A stretch of DNA of 34,744 bases from UBA10646 sp003456175 (GCA_031976225.1 DALYLQ010000028.1:1-34744), one strand, 5' to 3'; shown: positions 17,270 to 24,933, numbered from the stretch's first letter. Translations and numbers: made by a program. Notes: generated from the letters alone by a model not told the origin.

Positions 17270-18094
17270 TTATTCGGCTTCGGCCAGTTGATGCACAGTA
17301 TCTAATAAGAAGTTAGGTAGAATGTGGCTGTAAGTCCAAAGAATTTTATCGGGGTCGTTCAAATGGTCAATCATACTTTGCCATTTTTCGAGGCCGTGGT
17401 TTTCTACTACAATTTTTTTGCGGGCTTCTGTTTGTAAGTGCATGCTCATACCTACAGCATCGGCTTCGGGGTGAAATTGTGTACCTACCATGTGTTCATT
17501 AAATCGCATGGCCATAATGGCACGTTCGTAGGGAACATGTGGCCGCTCTTTTTCTATGGCTAGTATTTGTCCACCCATACCTTCAATACGAGCCATATCG
17601 GGCTCAATTACTTGAAAGTCGCGGCTATCAACTCCGTAAAATGGGTCGCGGAGGCCTTTAAAAACTTGTTCATGCTGCCCATCTAGCGTCATATGAATCG
17701 GGAATACACCAAATGCTGTTGATACTCGCTTACATACTTTGCCAATATTGAAATAGCGACATGCAAGTTGAAAACTATGACAAATGAAAAATACCTTTTT
17801 CTTAGGATAGCCCTCAATGCTTGCGTTGTAATCGAGCATTTGTTGAAGCCAGCCGTAATAGGCATTTTCCCAAGCAGTGCCTTCGCTTTCTAGCGGGCTG
17901 CCTGGGCCGCCACTGCTAATGTAGGCATCGTAAGAGGTGTCGGGAACTTGGTTGGTGCGCCGAACATCAAATTCGTCGAAATCAATATCTATGTGGTGTT
18001 GTTCTGACCATTGGTTCATGATTTCACGAATACAACGCATGCCTTGGTTTTCGAAACCGTCGTATAAATCGAGGATGGCTATTTTTAGTTTCAT
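17270..18094 (-). CDS. Class I glutamine amidotransferase domain protein
   Basis: 274 residues from the ATG giving MKLKIAILDLYDG; a TTG 10 codons upstream is less likely. The fold follows class I amidotransferases: SSGGPGSPLESEG forms the oxyanion region, FFICHSFQLACRYF holds the nucleophile Cys near 105, and VGTQFHPEAD near 205 holds the catalytic His and Glu. The nucleophile context ICHSFQ differs from the usual CLGHQ, as in stand-alone GMP-synthase-like amidotransferases of unknown substrate. It would hydrolyse glutamine or a gamma-glutamyl compound in the cytoplasm. No synthetase partner is adjacent, so the pathway is open. Confidence 0.85.
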   Translation of the reverse strand: MKLKIAILDLYDGFENQGMRCIREIMNQWSEQHHIDIDFDEFDVRRTNQVPDTSYDAYISSGGPGSPLESEGTAWENAYYGWLQQMLDYNASIEGYPKKKVFFICHSFQLACRYFNIGKVCKRVSTAFGVFPIHMTLDGQHEQVFKGLRDPFYGVDSRDFQVIEPDMARIEGMGGQILAIEKERPHVPYERAIMAMRFNEHMVGTQFHPEADAVGMSMHLQTEARKKIVVENHGLEKWQSMIDHLNDPDKILWTYSHILPNFLLDTVHQLAEAE

Positions 18095-18201
18095 GCTCTT
18101 TTGTTCAATGCTTGCTACTTGCAAAGTAACCGTTTTGTTGGCATTTGATGCTGTATTTGTGTGTTTTTAAGTCGGTAATAGCTATGTTATTGGCTGCAAC
18201 G

Positions 18202-18216
18202 TCATTTACCGTAAGG
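18202..18216 (-). repeat. Dispersed repeat, minus copy
   Basis: TCATTTACCGTAAGG, 15 bases, upstream of the amidotransferase gene and 10 bp from the M42 gene terminator. It is the only exact-core copy lacking the flanking T that gives A before CC. Confidence 0.88.
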
Positions 18217-18225
18217 CCTTATTGA

Positions 18226-18262
18226 AACAATAATGGGGCTGCGTAGCAGCCCCATTATTGTT
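18226..18262 (-). terminator. Terminator of the M42 peptidase unit
   Basis: A perfect 17-bp stem (AACAATAATGGGGCTGC with its complement) and a 3-nt loop, 20 bp beyond the peptidase stop codon. On the minus strand a TTTCAAT stretch follows. Confidence 0.85.
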
Positions 18263-18282
18263 ATTTGATAGTATATATGCCA

Positions 18283-19422
18283 TTACAAATAGCTGAGATT
18301 AGTTTCGGGCGTAAGTACAAGTAGGGTTTCGTACATTAAACGAATAGTACCTTCAATATCGCTTTTGTGTAGCATTTCTGCTGGCGTGTGCATGTAGCGC
18401 AATGGTATAGAAATAAGTACGCTAGGGCAGCCATCGTTAGCGTAGGCAAAGCTATCGGTATCGGTGCCTGTACTGCGGCTCACGGTGCGGTTTTGTACTG
18501 CAATATTTTTTTGCTCAGCTACATCTAGCACAAGATTCAATAATTTGTTGTGTACTGCAGGGCCGTATGCCAGCGATGGGCCTTTGCCGCAGGCAATTTC
18601 CCCTTCTATGATTTTATTAATCATAGGTGTTTGGGTATCGTGGGTAACATCGGTAATAATAGCAATGTTGGGCTTAATGCGGCGAGCAATCATTTCTGCA
18701 CCACGCAAGCCTATTTCTTCTTGAACGGCGTTCACAACATATAGGCCAAAAGGTAATTGTGCCTTGTTTTCATGTAATAAGCGAGCCACTTGAGCAATCA
18801 TGAAACCGCCAATGCGGTTATCAAAAGCACGGCCAATAAGATAATCGTTCGCAAGTTCATCGAACCCATCTTGATAAGTAACTACAGCACCAATATGAAT
18901 ACCAAGTGCTTCTACCTCTTTTTTACTACGAGCACCGCAATCTAAAAATAAATTATCAACACGTGGTTGAGGTTCTTTAGCATCGGGGTTGCCAAGGCGT
19001 GTGTGAATAGCTGGCCAACCGAAAACAGCTTTAACCGCACCTTTACGGCCGTGTATAAGTACGCGTTTTGCTGGTGCTACTTGATGGTCAACACCGCCGT
19101 TGCGCTTTAAATAAATCAATCCTTGTTCGTTAATATAGTTCACAAACCAACTGATTTCATCGGCATGTGCTTCAATTACCACTTTAAAAGGAGCATCGGG
19201 GTTAATTACACCAACAGCAGTACCGTAAGGGTCTACAAAATGGTTATCAACATAGGGTTTGATATAATCGAGCCATACTTTTTGTCCGCCACTTTCAAAA
19301 CCAACCGGCGATGGCGTATTAATATAGTTTTTCAAAAAATCCATGGCATGCTCGGTTACAATGGGAGCCAGTTTTTTATCGGCTTTTTTTGCTTTTTTCT
19401 GTTCTTTTTTCTCTTTAGCCAT
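18283..19422 (-). CDS. M42 family metallo-aminopeptidase
   Basis: 379 residues. A dinuclear-metal aminopeptidase of clan MH, which usually forms dodecameric tetrahedral shells and trims peptides in the cytoplasm. Visible ligands: His86 and Asp88 in IEAHADEI, the bridging Asp in RAFDNRIGGF, catalytic Glu and ligand Glu in VQEEIGLRG, Asp in IITDVTHDTQTP and the late His in PLRYMHTPAEM. The PA insertion typical of M42 lies between the first two motifs. The extreme N-terminus is a Lys/Glu-rich tail (about residues 2-17) that is probably disordered. There is no signal peptide. The next gene upstream on this strand is the UbiA-family gene, 40 bp away. Confidence 0.92.
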   Translation of the reverse strand: MAKEKKEQKKAKKADKKLAPIVTEHAMDFLKNYINTPSPVGFESGGQKVWLDYIKPYVDNHFVDPYGTAVGVINPDAPFKVVIEAHADEISWFVNYINEQGLIYLKRNGGVDHQVAPAKRVLIHGRKGAVKAVFGWPAIHTRLGNPDAKEPQPRVDNLFLDCGARSKKEVEALGIHIGAVVTYQDGFDELANDYLIGRAFDNRIGGFMIAQVARLLHENKAQLPFGLYVVNAVQEEIGLRGAEMIARRIKPNIAIITDVTHDTQTPMINKIIEGEIACGKGPSLAYGPAVHNKLLNLVLDVAEQKNIAVQNRTVSRSTGTDTDSFAYANDGCPSVLISIPLRYMHTPAEMLHKSDIEGTIRLMYETLLVLTPETNLSYL

Positions 19423-19462
19423 ATAATTCTAATTTAAAGTGTACTGTAAATAATGCATGAAG

Positions 19463-20332
19463 TTAAGGTGCATCGGCATACCACATAACGATATGTGTAC
19501 AAGCCCATAATAGCATGCAGCCATCTACCACTAACAAATAAAATGTAAGTGAAGTTGTAGGTTGTACCTTACGGTAAATGAAATATAGCGGAATAACTGT
19601 TATAGCATTTATACTAATGGCTTGTTGCATGGTGTACAATGGTAGTCCTGATAACATGTACAATACTGCTAATGGTATCATGATATACTTCCAAGTGTTG
19701 CGAATACCTAGGCGAACGGCGAAGGTGCGAATACCTTTTGCAGCATCGCTGTTCACATCTTTCATATCAAAAACAATACAAAGCAGGCTAATGTAGAGCC
19801 AAAGCATATAGCTTATATGGATTAACAAAGGCCACGATGTTGTTGTTGTAATACAGCAACTGCTAACTAATAATACCCAAGCTAATGCTACTATAAAGGG
19901 TTTTAACCAGCCAATATTGCGAAGTTGAAAGTGTTGCCCCATTACTGTAAAAGGAAATCCGTAGGCTATACTGAGTAGCACACTTGCAAGCATGCCATAG
20001 TAAGTGTATGTAGGAATTGTTGCCACAGTAGCTAGCAGGTAGTAGCCTGTGGCAATGAGTAGAAGCATACTGATGATTACATAGCCTGTAATGAAATGTT
20101 GATGCCGTTCGTACCAACGCAAGCGTATATTGGTACTTCCACGCTGGCAGTTACGTAAGTAGATGAGGGTGTAGAATAATTGTGTGCCTATTGCAATAAA
20201 CAATAATAAAGCTATGGGTGGCAGTGCATCATTTACCGTAAGGTACACACTGGTGAGTAGCATCGATGCATATACGGCGTACCATACGTTAAGGTACAGC
20301 AACGATTGTATAACAACAGCAAAGCGTTGCAA
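19463..20332 (-). CDS. UbiA-family prenyltransferase-like membrane protein
   Basis: 289 residues with about eight membrane helices. The second Asp-rich motif of UbiA enzymes is visible as DMKDVNSDAAKGIRTF (about 190-205), followed by VRLG. The usual first motif (NDxxD) is not evident in the N-terminal loop, so catalysis is uncertain. This compact Asp-poor form occurs in Bacteroidota. The start is a TTG, because no in-frame ATG precedes the first helix and the upstream lipoprotein stop is in the same frame only one codon away. Two dispersed-repeat copies lie inside in opposite orientations, encoding YRKVQ near the C-terminus and LTVND near the N-terminus. Confidence 0.8.
   Translation of the reverse strand: MQRFAVVIQSLLYLNVWYAVYASMLLTSVYLTVNDALPPIALLLFIAIGTQLFYTLIYLRNCQRGSTNIRLRWYERHQHFITGYVIISMLLLIATGYYLLATVATIPTYTYYGMLASVLLSIAYGFPFTVMGQHFQLRNIGWLKPFIVALAWVLLVSSCCITTTTSWPLLIHISYMLWLYISLLCIVFDMKDVNSDAAKGIRTFAVRLGIRNTWKYIMIPLAVLYMLSGLPLYTMQQAISINAITVIPLYFIYRKVQPTTSLTFYLLVVDGCMLLWACTHIVMWYADAP
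19566..19581 (+). repeat. Dispersed repeat inside the UbiA-family gene (3' part)
   Basis: Full 16-mer ACCTTACGGTAAATGA. On the coding strand it reads as codons for FIYRKVQ in a short loop between helices. Confidence 0.92.
20229..20244 (-). repeat. Dispersed repeat inside the UbiA-family gene (5' part)
   Basis: Full 16-mer in the opposite orientation to the copy at 19566. It encodes LTVND in the first extracytoplasmic or cytoplasmic loop. Confidence 0.92.
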
Positions 20333-20335
20333 CGA

Positions 20336-20782
20336 CTATCGAATAATTACAACTTCAGGGCTACTTACTGTATCGCTACGATTGCCAGCTTTATCCTTTA
20401 AAACAAATAAAAAGAAGCTGCTATCGTTACGGCCTGGGCACTGCGGTGCTTGAATTTCAGGGATGCCATTGCCGAAGTTATAGCCTAGTGTAAGTTCAAA
20501 ATCGCCACTTGCATTTTTGCCCGCATTGAATTCAGGAACCTTGTAACGTGCAGTAATATTACTGTTGGTACAATTACGGGTTCGCTTAATCATATAAATG
20601 GTATCCTCGATATCGCCTTCTTTATCTGTAAATCCGAGTGAAAAAGTAATAGTCGTGCCACGTACTAAACGTTGCGTATTCACAGATTTAAATGTGAGTT
20701 GTGGCTTGGTAGTAAATTCATCTTTATTACAAGCAATGATGCTGATGCAGATTAACGATAATAACAATAGCTTTGCTTTCAT
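20336..20782 (-). CDS. Small lipoprotein, unknown function
   Basis: 148 residues with a lipoprotein signal peptide; the lipobox SIIAC puts the lipid on Cys18, followed by NKDEF, which resembles the Bacteroidota surface-export signal. The mature part is beta-rich (FTTKPQLTFKSVNTQ, TTITFSLGFTDKEGDIEDTIYMIKR, GNRSDTVSSPEVVIIR) and looks like one immunoglobulin-like or cadherin-like domain. The family is not recognised. It ends one codon before the UbiA-family start on the same strand, so the two are almost surely co-transcribed, with the lipoprotein first. A TACATTTG -7 box lies 17 bp upstream of its ATG. Confidence 0.82.
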   Translation of the reverse strand: MKAKLLLLSLICISIIACNKDEFTTKPQLTFKSVNTQRLVRGTTITFSLGFTDKEGDIEDTIYMIKRTRNCTNSNITARYKVPEFNAGKNASGDFELTLGYNFGNGIPEIQAPQCPGRNDSSFFLFVLKDKAGNRSDTVSSPEVVIIR

Positions 20783-20798
20783 AACTGTGCTTTCGTTT

Positions 20799-20806
20799 CA
20801 AATGTA
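20799..20806 (-). promoter_or_regulatory. Probable -7 box of the lipoprotein-UbiA unit
   Basis: TACATTTG on the minus strand, a perfect TAnnTTTG, ending 16 bp before the lipoprotein ATG. No clear -33 TTG is visible, because the upstream side runs into the divergent LuxE-like gene. Confidence 0.45.
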
Positions 20807-20824
20807 ATCAAATAGCGGTGTAAC

Positions 20825-21817
20825 ATGTTCGATGCCAACCACATTGTTAACAATATTTTCAATGCTCAAATACCTTTCGAACAACTTGCTCTAGATGTGT
20901 TTTATTATCAGTATCAACACAATGCGGTATATCAACAATGGTGTAGGCAGCTATGTATTAACGACCCTTTTACGATTCAAAACGTTGCCGCAATTCCGTA
21001 TTTGCCCATTCATTTTTTTAAAACCCATCAACTAATAACGAGCGGAGCCACACCCGAAATAGTATTTGAAAGTAGTGGTACAACGGGTAGTATCAATAGT
21101 AAGCATTATGTGGCCGATGCGGCACTGTATAGAAAAAGCTATCTGCAAGGCTTTGAAGCAGCTTATGGTAATGTTCGTAACTATTGTATTCTGGGTCTGT
21201 TGCCATCGTATTTAGAACGTAAAGGGAGTAGCTTGGTAACGATGGTAGATGATTTGATTCGTACTAGTAACCATCCGCAAAGTGGGTTTTATTTATACGA
21301 GCACCAGGCTTTGGCGGCTGTATTAAAAACGCTGGTTGCTACTGCAACACCAACCTTGCTCATTGGCGTAACATTTGCTTTACTCGATTTTGCTGCCGCA
21401 TATCCTATGCCTTTAGGTAAGCATATTATTGTGATGGAAACTGGCGGTATGAAGGGCCGAAGAAAAGAACTAACCCTTGAGCAAGTACATGATACGCTAA
21501 AAAATGCTTTTCAACTTAGCAGCATTCATAGCGAATATGGGATGACGGAATTATTAAGCCAAGCCTATGCTCAAGGCAATGGTAGGTTGGTATGTAGCAA
21601 TACCATGCAAGTGTGTGTACGAGCCGAAGACGATCCTTTGCAATGTTACTCAGCAGGCAGAGGCGTACTGAATATCATTGATCTTGCTAATGTGTACAGC
21701 TGTAGCTTTATTGCAACCGACGATATTGCAGAGGTATATACAGATGGCAGCTTTCGCATTTTTGGTAGGCTCGATGCTAGCGATGTACGTGGCTGTAGCC
21801 TCATGGTAGCCCATTAG
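20825..21817 (+). CDS. LuxE-like acyl-activating protein
   Basis: 330 residues. It resembles acyl-protein synthetase LuxE and PaaK-type adenylating enzymes. Features are an N-terminal helical lead (DANHIVNNIFNAQIPFEQLALDVFYYQ), IPYLPIHFFKTHQLITSG, then the nucleotide-binding loop FESSGTTGS at 82-89, ETGGMKGRRKELT, and SEYGMTELLSQAY near 238, which corresponds to the adenylate-binding YGxTE motif. It probably activates a carboxylate as acyl-AMP; the acceptor is unknown. No LuxC or LuxD partner or carrier protein is nearby. It is divergent from the lipoprotein-UbiA pair with only a 42-bp gap, which suggests shared control (inference). Confidence 0.85.
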   Translation: MFDANHIVNNIFNAQIPFEQLALDVFYYQYQHNAVYQQWCRQLCINDPFTIQNVAAIPYLPIHFFKTHQLITSGATPEIVFESSGTTGSINSKHYVADAALYRKSYLQGFEAAYGNVRNYCILGLLPSYLERKGSSLVTMVDDLIRTSNHPQSGFYLYEHQALAAVLKTLVATATPTLLIGVTFALLDFAAAYPMPLGKHIIVMETGGMKGRRKELTLEQVHDTLKNAFQLSSIHSEYGMTELLSQAYAQGNGRLVCSNTMQVCVRAEDDPLQCYSAGRGVLNIIDLANVYSCSFIATDDIAEVYTDGSFRIFGRLDASDVRGCSLMVAH

Positions 21818-21839
21818 TGTAATATGTATCTTATCAAAT

Positions 21840-21855
21840 ACCTTACGGTAAATGA
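21840..21855 (+). repeat. Dispersed repeat, plus copy
   Basis: Full 16-mer in the 50-bp gap between the convergent LuxE-like gene and the exported protein gene. Confidence 0.92.
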
Positions 21856-21867
21856 TGGGTAGCCGGC

Positions 21868-22407
21868 TCAGCAACCACCTTTGCGAGGGATGCTTTTGTA
21901 AATTAATTTCCCACCGCGTTCTACATAATTGCCCGAAATAATAGCATAAGCGTATTTGGGTGCATAAGAAACAAAGTTGCTTCTAATANNNNNNNNNNTC
22001 ACTTGTAAGCTACGTAGTTGCTGCAATTCTTTTGAAGCCAAAGGACCGAAATTTAAAATGTAATCGGTGTCGTTTATTTGTATCATCACACCAAAACCCA
22101 AGCGAGCATTTGCGGGTAAGGAAAGTGATGTTACAACAGCCTCCATGTTAGCAGCTGTTTTTATTTGTGCATTTATTGTAGCAGCATCTGTTAGTACTTT
22201 TTGTCCCTCAGGCGATGTTTTCCATTTTTTAAAGAAAATTCCTTCTGGGGTTGTTTCCCACTGTAATAAGGTAATGTTGCTCGCTGTAGCACTATTTGGC
22301 TTTGCCGCAACTTGCTTTGGCTTTTCTTGTTTGGTATTACGATTAGCCATTAGTAGTCCACTAATTACGACCATCAATAAAACGAGCAGATAAAAAACCT
22401 TTTTCAT
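21868..22407 (-). CDS. Exported protein of unknown function, interrupted by an assembly gap
   Basis: 179 codons including 10 Ns at 21989-21998, so the true length and frame across the gap are unknown. An N-terminal anchor or signal helix (MKKVFYLLVLLMVVISGLLMA) is followed by a Lys/Ala/Thr-rich linker. Then comes a domain with two similar segments, WETTPEGIFFKKWKTSPEGQKV, and LSLPANARLGFGVMIQINDTDYILNFGP. The C-terminus is basic and ends in GGC. Family not recognised. It is divergent from the membrane-bound winged-helix regulator with a shared 170-bp region, a common arrangement for a regulator and its target or signal partner. Confidence 0.65.
   Translation of the reverse strand: MKKVFYLLVLLMVVISGLLMANRNTKQEKPKQVAAKPNSATASNITLLQWETTPEGIFFKKWKTSPEGQKVLTDAATINAQIKTAANMEAVVTSLSLPANARLGFGVMIQINDTDYILNFGPLASKELQQLRSLQVXXXXIRSNFVSYAPKYAYAIISGNYVERGGKLIYKSIPRKGGC
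21989..21998. other. Assembly gap (10 N)
   Basis: Ten Ns inside the exported protein gene. No overlap or inverted copy is visible in the flanks, so the real size cannot be judged. Confidence 0.95.
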
Positions 22408-22536
22408 ACTTTGTAGTTTTAATTAACCAATTAGTTATAGGGCAACGTAATAAAGTGAGATGTGTATCATCGCTTACCCTTTATGTTCAAACGATAGGCT
22501 AAATTATACGGAACAGCTTCATAGGATAGTATTTAG

Positions 22537-22566
22537 ATTGTAAATAGTAATGTAAACATTGTAAAT
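22537..22566 (+). promoter_or_regulatory. Candidate regulator binding site (repeated ATTGTAAAT)
   Basis: ATTGTAAAT occurs at 22537-22545 and 22558-22566, exactly 21 bp apart, two helical turns. A weaker copy (AATGTAAAC) lies between at 22549-22557. The site ends 11 bp before the regulator ATG. OmpR/PhoB-type winged helices usually bind such direct repeats, so autoregulation is possible. Confidence 0.35.
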
Positions 22567-22577
22567 TAATTGTTGCC

Positions 22578-23519
22578 ATGGGGCTTTTCAAACGTAACCA
22601 CATTGTAATGCAACCTAAATACTGGGGTGCGATATTGCTACTTGCCATTATTGCATTTGTTGGGATTGCTTCTAGCGTTGGTAAAAACCATGATTTTGAT
22701 TTCGCAAAACGAGAAATTTTACTGCGACGCATTGGCCATGAGTTACTCTTACAAGCGGGAGATAGTACTTCTCGTGTATTGCCCATTAAAAAAATCAATG
22801 AGCACGAATACGAGATTAGTTTTGAACAAGCTTTTACTTTTCAACCCGAACTACTGGTGCATACAACCCGTCAGTTGCTATCGAAAGATCCTATTGCAAC
22901 AAATTATATAGTTAATGTATTGCATTGTAGCGATCAAGCAGTAGCTTATGGTTATGCCATATTCGGAAATAAGAAGGAAGATATTATTACTTGTTTAGGC
23001 AGAAAGCAACCTAAAGCTTGTTATCGCATACATATCAAGTTTCAGCAGCCAACAACAATTCCAAACACTGTTGGTTTTTGGCTGGCTGTGTTGGTACCAA
23101 TTGCTGTTATAAGCTATGGCGTAGCAAAATTTGCTCATCGCAGCGCTATTGCTAAAAAGTTGGTAACTACAACGGAGGTTATCTCTTCAAGCATACTACA
23201 GCAGGTTGATGGAAATACCTCGGCACTTACAGTAGGTAGCTTATCATTTGATGTAAGTGCCGGAAAATTACTGATGGGCGAAAGCATAACAGATTTAACC
23301 AAAACCGAAGCACGTATTTTGGCCATGCTAGCTACAACGCCCAATGTTGTAGTAGCAAGAAGTAAACTTGAAAAAGAAATATGGGAAAATGAAGGTGTTA
23401 TCGTAGGGCGAAGCTTAGATATGTTTATCTCTAAGTTGCGAAAAAAGCTTGAGATAGACCCTTCTATCTCAATAACCGTAGTACGTGGCAGCGGTTATAA
23501 ACTTGAGATAGTATCGTAA
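22578..23519 (+). CDS. Membrane-anchored winged-helix transcriptional regulator (ToxR-like topology reversed)
   Basis: 313 residues. A short cytoplasmic start and a first membrane helix (about 15-33, WGAILLLAIIAFVGIASSV) lead to a periplasmic region (about 35-160) with no recognised sensor domain. A second helix follows (about 164-182, TVGFWLAVLVPIAVISYGVAKF), then a linker and a C-terminal OmpR/PhoB winged helix (about 215-313). The winged helix is seen in LTKTEARILAMLATTPNVVVARSKLEKEIWENEGVIVGRSLDMFISKLRKKL and ITVVRGSGYKLEI. The regulator probably senses an envelope signal and acts directly on DNA from the membrane, as ToxR and CadC do, but with the DNA-binding domain at the C-terminus. 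Its likely target is the divergent exported-protein gene (inference). Confidence 0.85.
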   Translation: MGLFKRNHIVMQPKYWGAILLLAIIAFVGIASSVGKNHDFDFAKREILLRRIGHELLLQAGDSTSRVLPIKKINEHEYEISFEQAFTFQPELLVHTTRQLLSKDPIATNYIVNVLHCSDQAVAYGYAIFGNKKEDIITCLGRKQPKACYRIHIKFQQPTTIPNTVGFWLAVLVPIAVISYGVAKFAHRSAIAKKLVTTTEVISSSILQQVDGNTSALTVGSLSFDVSAGKLLMGESITDLTKTEARILAMLATTPNVVVARSKLEKEIWENEGVIVGRSLDMFISKLRKKLEIDPSISITVVRGSGYKLEIVS

Positions 23520-23605
23520 AAGGCATAACATCATTGGTGGTATATGTACAATTCAATGGTGTTGTGGTTGTTTAGTAACATAGGTTATCATTCAAAGTCA
23601 TGACA

Positions 23606-23621
23606 TCATTTACCGTAAGGT
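23606..23621 (-). repeat. Dispersed repeat, minus copy
   Basis: Full 16-mer, 15 bp from the bidirectional terminator between the regulator gene and rplI. Confidence 0.92.
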
Positions 23622-23635
23622 ATTAGGTTAAATGT

Positions 23636-23663
23636 AATGAGCCGCCCAATTGGGCGGCTCATT
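23636..23663. terminator. Bidirectional terminator between regulator gene and rplI
   Basis: A perfect 13-bp GC-rich stem (AATGAGCCGCCCA with its complement, 2-nt centre) between convergent genes. The T-tracts on both sides are weak. Confidence 0.75.
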
Positions 23664-23693
23664 CAGTATTGATACTTTACAAGTAGTAACTAA

Positions 23694-24140
23694 TTATTCA
23701 CCAATAACTTCGAATTCAACTTCGGTAGTATTACCGTTGCCGAAATCGATGGTTGCTTTGTAAGTGCCTAATTCTTTTACTTCATCTACAATGCTAATAC
23801 GCTTACGATCAATTTCATAACCTTTTTGGTCGCGGATAGCACGTGTAATTTGAAGCGGTGTAACGCTACCGAAAATTTTGCCGGTAGTACCAGTTTTGGC
23901 ACCTATTTTCAATGCACCATTTTGTAGTACACCAATAACAGTTTTGATTTCAGCCAATAACTTCTCTTCTTTTTTGCGTTGTACTTTCACACGCTCTTCC
24001 CATTGCTTTAAATTAGAAGGGTTAGCTTCAACTGCAAATTTTTGAGGGATAAGATAGTTACGAGCATAACCATTACGAACGGTTACGATTTCGTTACGAG
24101 CACCTAAATTGTCTACGTCTTGAATTAAAATAACTTGCAT
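23694..24140 (-). CDS. rplI: Ribosomal protein L9
   Basis: 148 residues from the ATG giving MQVILIQDVDNLG; an upstream TTG would add three residues and is not used in the family. The N-terminal domain has the classic L9 signature (GARNEIVTVRNGYARNYLIPQKFA) that binds 23S rRNA. A long central helix (about 45-75, rich in Lys and Glu) leads to the C-terminal domain (KIFGSVTPLQITRAI). It follows rpsR after an internal terminator, so its dose may be set separately from S6 and S18. A near -7 box (TAAATTTTG) lies just before the start. Confidence 0.97.
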   Translation of the reverse strand: MQVILIQDVDNLGARNEIVTVRNGYARNYLIPQKFAVEANPSNLKQWEERVKVQRKKEEKLLAEIKTVIGVLQNGALKIGAKTGTTGKIFGSVTPLQITRAIRDQKGYEIDRKRISIVDEVKELGTYKATIDFGNGNTTEVEFEVIGE

Positions 24141-24235
24141 GATGTGCAAAATTTAGATTCCCAGAGCCCAATCTGTTGTTGTTGGATTGTGACTGTCTCT
24201 TGAATATTACTCAAGATTAGGGATGGTTACTAAAT

Positions 24236-24257
24236 AAAGGCTGCTTGCGCAGCCTTT
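24236..24257 (-). terminator. Terminator or attenuator between rpsR and rplI
   Basis: A perfect 9-bp stem (AAAGGCTGC) with a 4-nt loop, then TTTATTTAG on the minus strand. It lies 10 bp beyond the rpsR stop and 95 bp before the rplI ATG. Confidence 0.75.
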
Positions 24258-24267
24258 TGAGATAATA

Positions 24268-24534
24268 CTATTTCAATAAATCTGTTACGAAAGGCATTAA
24301 TGCCATTTGGCGTGCTTTTTTAATAGCGTCGCTTACCTTGCGCTGGTACTTTAAAGAGTTTCCAGTAATACGGCGAGGTAACATTTTACCTTGTTCGTTC
24401 ACAAACTTTTTTAAGAACTCAACGTCTTTGTAATCAACATAACGGATACCATATTTCTTAAAGCGGCAGAATTTTTTCTTTGGCTTCTCGGCTTTAATGG
24501 CGGTTAAATACTTGATTTCATTTGCTTTAGCCAT
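24268..24534 (-). CDS. rpsR: Ribosomal protein S18
   Basis: 88 residues of the small ribosomal subunit, binding 16S rRNA next to S6. The core CRFKKYGIRYVDYKDVEFLKKFV and the highly conserved GKMLPRRITGNSLKYQRKVSDAIKKARQMALMPF identify it. There is a single Cys in KKFCRF, so it is a C-minus type without the zinc ribbon. The gene lies 4 nt after rpsF, the usual order rpsF-rpsR. Length is normal. Confidence 0.97.
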   Translation of the reverse strand: MAKANEIKYLTAIKAEKPKKKFCRFKKYGIRYVDYKDVEFLKKFVNEQGKMLPRRITGNSLKYQRKVSDAIKKARQMALMPFVTDLLK

Positions 24535-24538
24535 GGTA

Positions 24539-24892
24539 TTAACCCTCCACTTTTTCGGTTCCTGTACTTACGCCATTTCTCTTTTTCTGGTTGTACTCAA
24601 CGGCGTATTTGTCGAGTTTTGTAACCATGTGACGCATAACTTGTTCGTCACGCAAAAGTTGAATTTTCAACTTTTCATTGAAATTGCTTTCGGCAGCATA
24701 CTCCAATACCCAATAGATACCTGTAGTTTTCTTTTGGATAGGGTAGGCTAGTGATTTCAGACCCCAGGGATTGCTGTGCACGGCTTGTCCACCATTTTCT
24801 GTTAAGAGGTCGGTGTACTTTTTCTGAACGGCTTTGAATTCGTCTTCAGAAAGCACAGGGGTAAAAATCACCATCAATTCGTAATTGTTCAT
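24539..24892 (-). CDS. rpsF: Ribosomal protein S6
   Basis: 117 residues from the ATG giving MNNYELMVIFTPVL, the standard S6 start; a longer in-frame reading would pass through the promoter and the dispersed repeat. The S6 pattern is clear: YELMVIFTPVLSEDEF, GLKSLAYPIQKKTTGIYWVLEYAAES and LLRDEQVMRHMVTKLDKYA. It pairs with S18 on the 30S platform. First gene of the rpsF-rpsR unit, with a promoter about 34 bp upstream. The C-terminus is a short Lys/Glu tail. Confidence 0.97.
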   Translation of the reverse strand: MNNYELMVIFTPVLSEDEFKAVQKKYTDLLTENGGQAVHSNPWGLKSLAYPIQKKTTGIYWVLEYAAESNFNEKLKIQLLRDEQVMRHMVTKLDKYAVEYNQKKRNGVSTGTEKVEG

Positions 24893-24925
24893 TTTCCCTG
24901 TTTTTAAAAATGTGAATTTGGGCTG

Positions 24926-24933
24926 CAAAAGTA
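24926..24933 (-). promoter_or_regulatory. -7 box of the rpsF operon
   Basis: TACTTTTG on the minus strand, a perfect TAnnTTTG, about 33 nt upstream of the rpsF ATG. A TGG lies 19 bp further upstream in the -33 position. The short leader leaves no room for the known S6:S18-binding RNA. Confidence 0.65.
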
